Part shown: positions 6,917-9,269 of the stretch, one piece after another
How the letters are laid out: every line of letters begins with the position of its first letter
How positions within the stretch are numbered: position 1 is the first letter of the stretch
Source: an uncultured Porphyromonadaceae bacterium
GTDB taxonomy: Bacteria > Bacteroidota > Bacteroidia > Bacteroidales > Muribaculaceae
Assembly: GCA_947175455.1 (NCBI GenBank)
Contig: CAMWMW010000036.1
Coordinates: forward strand, 1-9,269
DNA length: 9,269 nt
Reading direction: 5' to 3'
Made by a program: the position numbers and the translations under genes
The notes under the pieces: generated by a model
Database searches by the model: none
What the model was told of the DNA's origin: nothing
What the model saw: only the letters and a program-made list of their open reading frames with translations

Positions 6917-7333
6917 ATGATAGAATTTATGACCGAGGGTGTCGATATGCCCCGGTTGGATTTCGAGAGGATACGGAAATGGATATGTGAGGTTGCCGCC
7001 TCGCATGACTTCACCGTCGGGAATCTCAATTATTGTTTCTGCGACGATGCGTATATTCTTGAAACCAACCGTAAGTTTCTGCAGCATGACTACTATACGG
7101 ATATAATTACGTTCGATTACACGCGTCGCGGAAGGATAGGCGGGGATATGGTCATCTCGCTCGATACAGTAGCCTCAAACGCCGCCGGATTGGGTGTGGG
7201 ATATGATTCTGAACTGCTTCGCGTGATTATACATGGAGTGCTTCATCTCTGCGGTATCGACGACAAGGGACCCGGAGAGCGGGAGATAATGGAAGAGGCG
7301 GAAAACAAGGCTTTGGAAATTTATGAAATTTGA
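6917..7333 (+). CDS. ybeY: Endoribonuclease YbeY (rRNA maturation factor)
   Basis: YbeY is a cytoplasmic metal-dependent RNase needed for 16S rRNA 3'-end maturation and ribosome quality control (UPF0054 family). The product has 138 residues from the ATG at 6917. A TTG at 6908, three codons upstream, is in frame, but starting at MIEFMTEGVDMPRL fits the family better. The conserved region LETNRKFLQHDYYTDIITFD spans 48-67, and the metal motif HGVLHLCGIDD has His106 and His110. In the canonical H-x3-H-x5-H motif the third ligand would be His at 116; here it is Asp (Asp115-Asp116, in GIDDKGPGERE). As far as I recall, Bacteroides homologues also lack this His (reading GINDKGPGERE), so it is probably a lineage feature rather than a defect. 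The gene overlaps mnmG by 11 nt, so the two are co-transcribed and probably translationally coupled. Confidence 0.93.
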   Translation: MIEFMTEGVDMPRLDFERIRKWICEVAASHDFTVGNLNYCFCDDAYILETNRKFLQHDYYTDIITFDYTRRGRIGGDMVISLDTVASNAAGLGVGYDSELLRVIIHGVLHLCGIDDKGPGEREIMEEAENKALEIYEI

Positions 7334-9230
7334 ATTTGATGTCATAGTTGTAGGTGGCGGTCACGCCGGATGTGAGGCTGCCGTTGCCGCCGCACGCCTC
7401 GGTGCGTCGACCCTGCTGATTACCAAAGATATGAACCGTGTCGGTCAGATGTCTTGTAATCCGGCAATCGGTGGTATTGCCAAAGGGCAGATTGTCAGGG
7501 AGATAGACGCGCTTGGCGGTGAGATGGGCATTCTTGCGGACCGCACGGCGGTGCAGTTCCGCATGCTTAACCGTTCCAAGGGACCGGCTGTGTGGAGTCC
7601 GCGTGTGCAGAGTGACCGTGCAAAATATATAGACGCATGGCGGGAGGTTCTCGACTCGGTGTCGTGTCTTTCCCTTTTCCAGGACAGCGTGGTTGAATTT
7701 GAATTTGAAGACGCACCCGAAGGGTCTCCCCATTCTTTGCAGATTGCCGGAGTAAAGACCTCTCTCGGTGTTGTCTTCAAGGCGAAGCAGGTTGTTTTGA
7801 CGGCAGGTACCTTCCTGAACGGTCTTATGCATTTCGGTGCTGTTCAGATTGAAGGCGGTCGCATCTCGGAAGATGCGGCGAAAGGACTTACGGAGCAGCT
7901 CGTCTCTGTAGGTTTTCGTGCTGACAGGATGAAGACCGGTACACCGGCACGCATTGACGGACGCACAATCCGTTTCGAGCTTGCCGAGGAACAAAAGGGA
8001 GATGTGGGTGATTTCCACAAGTTCTCTTTCCTTCCCGGAGTCAGGCGTAAATTGCGGAACCGTTCATGCTGGATAGTGCACACCAATCCTGAGGTTCATA
8101 AGATATTGAATGACAACCTTGCTGACTCACCTCTCTATAACGGACAGATCAGAAGTATCGGACCCCGTTATTGTCCCAGTATCGAGACCAAGATCGTGAC
8201 TTTTGCCGACAAGGAGAGCCATCAGCTTTTCCTTGAGCCGGAGGGGGAGACCACGGAGGAATATTATATCAACGGTTTCTCCAGTTCCCTTCCGTGGCAG
8301 GTGCAGATGGATGCGTTGCGTCATGTTCCGGCGTTGGAGAACGTTCAGTTCTACCGTCCCGGATATGCCATAGAATATGATTTCTTTGATCCGACGCAGC
8401 TGACCCATGATCTGCAGACGCGACTCGTCGGCGGTCTTTATTTTGCCGGACAGGTGAACGGTACCACCGGTTATGAGGAGGCTGCGGCACAGGGTCTGAT
8501 GGCAGGTATCAATGCCGCGCGTCGCAGCCGCGGCGAGGAGGGGATTGTACTGGGCAGGGAGCAGGCATATATAGGTGTGCTTATAGATGATCTTGTGACA
8601 AAAGGTGTCGATGAACCGTATCGCATGTTCACATCCCGTGCCGAATACCGCATACTTCTCCGTCAGGACGATGCCGACATGCGTCTCACGCCGCTCGGCT
8701 ATGAAATCGGTCTTGCCACCCGGGAGCGCTATGAAGCGATGCAGAGCAAGCGCGCTCAGCGCGATGCGTTGATTGAGTTCTGTGAGTCGTATCTTGTCAA
8801 AGGCACCGAGGAGATGAACGCGTTTCTTGTCGAGAACGGGACGACTCCGCTTTCGGCTTCTGTGCGTCTCGTGGAGCTTGTGAAGCGTCCGCAGCTTTCG
8901 ATCTCTTTGCTTGCGGGCAGTCTTTCGCGCCTTGCAAGGGAGATCGCAGGGATAGAGGAGGAGAGACGCGAGGAGATTGTGGAGTCTGCCGAGATACTGA
9001 TAAAATACGGCGGATATATTCTGCGCGAGCGCGAGCTTGCGCAGAAGCAGTCGAGACTCGAATATGTCAGGATTCCAGAGTCGATGGATTTCGAGAGTCT
9101 GACGGCATTGTCTACAGAGGCGAGACAGAAGCTCGCGCGGCAACGTCCGGCGACAATCGGACAGGCTTCGCGGATACCCGGGATTTCGCCGGCTGATATA
9201 AATGTGCTTCTGTTACTGCTTAATAGGTGA
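7323..9230 (+). CDS. mnmG: tRNA uridine-5-carboxymethylaminomethyl(34) modification enzyme MnmG (GidA)
   Basis: With MnmE, this FAD-dependent enzyme installs the carboxymethylaminomethyl group on U34 of tRNAs reading NNA/NNG codons, using 5,10-methylenetetrahydrofolate as one-carbon source. The 635-residue product is full length for the family. It begins with the FAD-binding Rossmann motif VVGGGHAGCEAA (9-20, GxGxxG). The two functionally important cysteines are present: Cys45 in MSCNPAIGG and Cys284 in GPRYCPSIETK, the first GidA family signature. The second signature, AGQVNGTTGYEEAAAQG (375-391), is intact. TSRAEYRILLRQDDADMRL (437-455) and the helical C-terminal MnmE/tRNA-interacting region (about 550-635, with KYGGYI at 561-566) complete it. 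The start codon lies inside the end of ybeY, which supports coupled translation. The gene ends two bases before a parS-like palindrome. There is no sign of truncation or frameshift. Confidence 0.98.
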   Translation: MKFEFDVIVVGGGHAGCEAAVAAARLGASTLLITKDMNRVGQMSCNPAIGGIAKGQIVREIDALGGEMGILADRTAVQFRMLNRSKGPAVWSPRVQSDRAKYIDAWREVLDSVSCLSLFQDSVVEFEFEDAPEGSPHSLQIAGVKTSLGVVFKAKQVVLTAGTFLNGLMHFGAVQIEGGRISEDAAKGLTEQLVSVGFRADRMKTGTPARIDGRTIRFELAEEQKGDVGDFHKFSFLPGVRRKLRNRSCWIVHTNPEVHKILNDNLADSPLYNGQIRSIGPRYCPSIETKIVTFADKESHQLFLEPEGETTEEYYINGFSSSLPWQVQMDALRHVPALENVQFYRPGYAIEYDFFDPTQLTHDLQTRLVGGLYFAGQVNGTTGYEEAAAQGLMAGINAARRSRGEEGIVLGREQAYIGVLIDDLVTKGVDEPYRMFTSRAEYRILLRQDDADMRLTPLGYEIGLATRERYEAMQSKRAQRDALIEFCESYLVKGTEEMNAFLVENGTTPLSASVRLVELVKRPQLSISLLAGSLSRLAREIAGIEEERREEIVESAEILIKYGGYILRERELAQKQSRLEYVRIPESMDFESLTALSTEARQKLARQRPATIGQASRIPGISPADINVLLLLLNR

Positions 9231-9232
9231 TG

Positions 9233-9252
9233 ATTGTTCCACGTGGAACAAT
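9233..9252. promoter_or_regulatory. parS-like 20-bp perfect palindrome
   Basis: A perfect 20-bp palindrome starts two bases after the mnmG stop. Its 16-bp core TGTTCCACGTGGAACA (9235-9250) has the CACGTG centre and GTT/AAC arms of chromosomal parS, the site bound by ParB (Spo0J) to nucleate the segregation complex; to my knowledge the same 16-mer is a parS form in Pseudomonas. I found no second parS-like copy in this window. It could form an 8-bp hairpin with an ACGT loop, but no T-run follows, which argues against a terminator. It might instead be a dimeric-repressor operator for the gene beginning beyond the window. No parA or parB is visible here. Confidence 0.65.
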
Positions 9253-9269
9253 TGCGGGGAGATGGGGCG

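Noticed and set aside
8127..9143. Long reverse-strand frame of 338 codons opposite mnmG
   Set aside because: It lies entirely within conserved mnmG and shows no domain; it is a shadow frame.
9233..9252. Reading the final palindrome as the mnmG terminator
   Set aside because: The symmetry has only a 4-nt loop and is followed by TGCGGGGAGA rather than a T-run; the CACGTG-centred core fits parS much better.

Overview
The window looks like a stretch of Bacteroidales chromosome. The evidence is protein-level resemblance (a LytS-type kinase with a QINPHFYMNMLNNIHG core, a YbeY ending HGVLHLCGIDDKGPGERE, a MacB split into two proteins), few Shine-Dalgarno sequences, and a TTG/TAnnTTTG-type promoter. 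The fairly high GC of the genes would suit a Muribaculaceae-like member, but that placement is inference. All seven genes lie on the + strand.

Bases 1-1761 encode a two-component system: a LytS-family sensor kinase (5' end outside the window) whose stop overlaps the start of a LytTR-type response regulator. After a gap of about 100 bp come four closely spaced genes (1863-6355) for a complete tripartite ABC export system: a TolC-family outer-membrane channel, a MacA-like periplasmic lipoprotein adaptor, a MacB-type ATPase and a MacB-type permease. The kinase/regulator pair probably controls the exporter. The gap between them holds three short TTTGTnnAAnA repeats in helical phase, a plausible but unproven regulator site.

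Bases 6356-6916 are an AT-rich non-coding gap. It holds a strong Rho-independent terminator (about 6479-6518), then a stretch with no recognisable gene, then a good Bacteroidetes-type promoter (6737-6766) and a leader of about 145 nt with several inverted repeats. This leader precedes ybeY (rRNA processing endoribonuclease), which overlaps mnmG (tRNA wobble-uridine modification) by 11 nt. The last feature, two bases after the mnmG stop, is a perfect 20-bp palindrome whose core TGTTCCACGTGGAACA matches the ParB-binding parS centromere sequence known from other phyla.

Most of the window is ordinary, well-understood biology. The points most worth checking are the parS-like site beside mnmG, the phased repeats before the exporter operon, the structured ybeY leader, and the Asp at the third metal-ligand position of YbeY.
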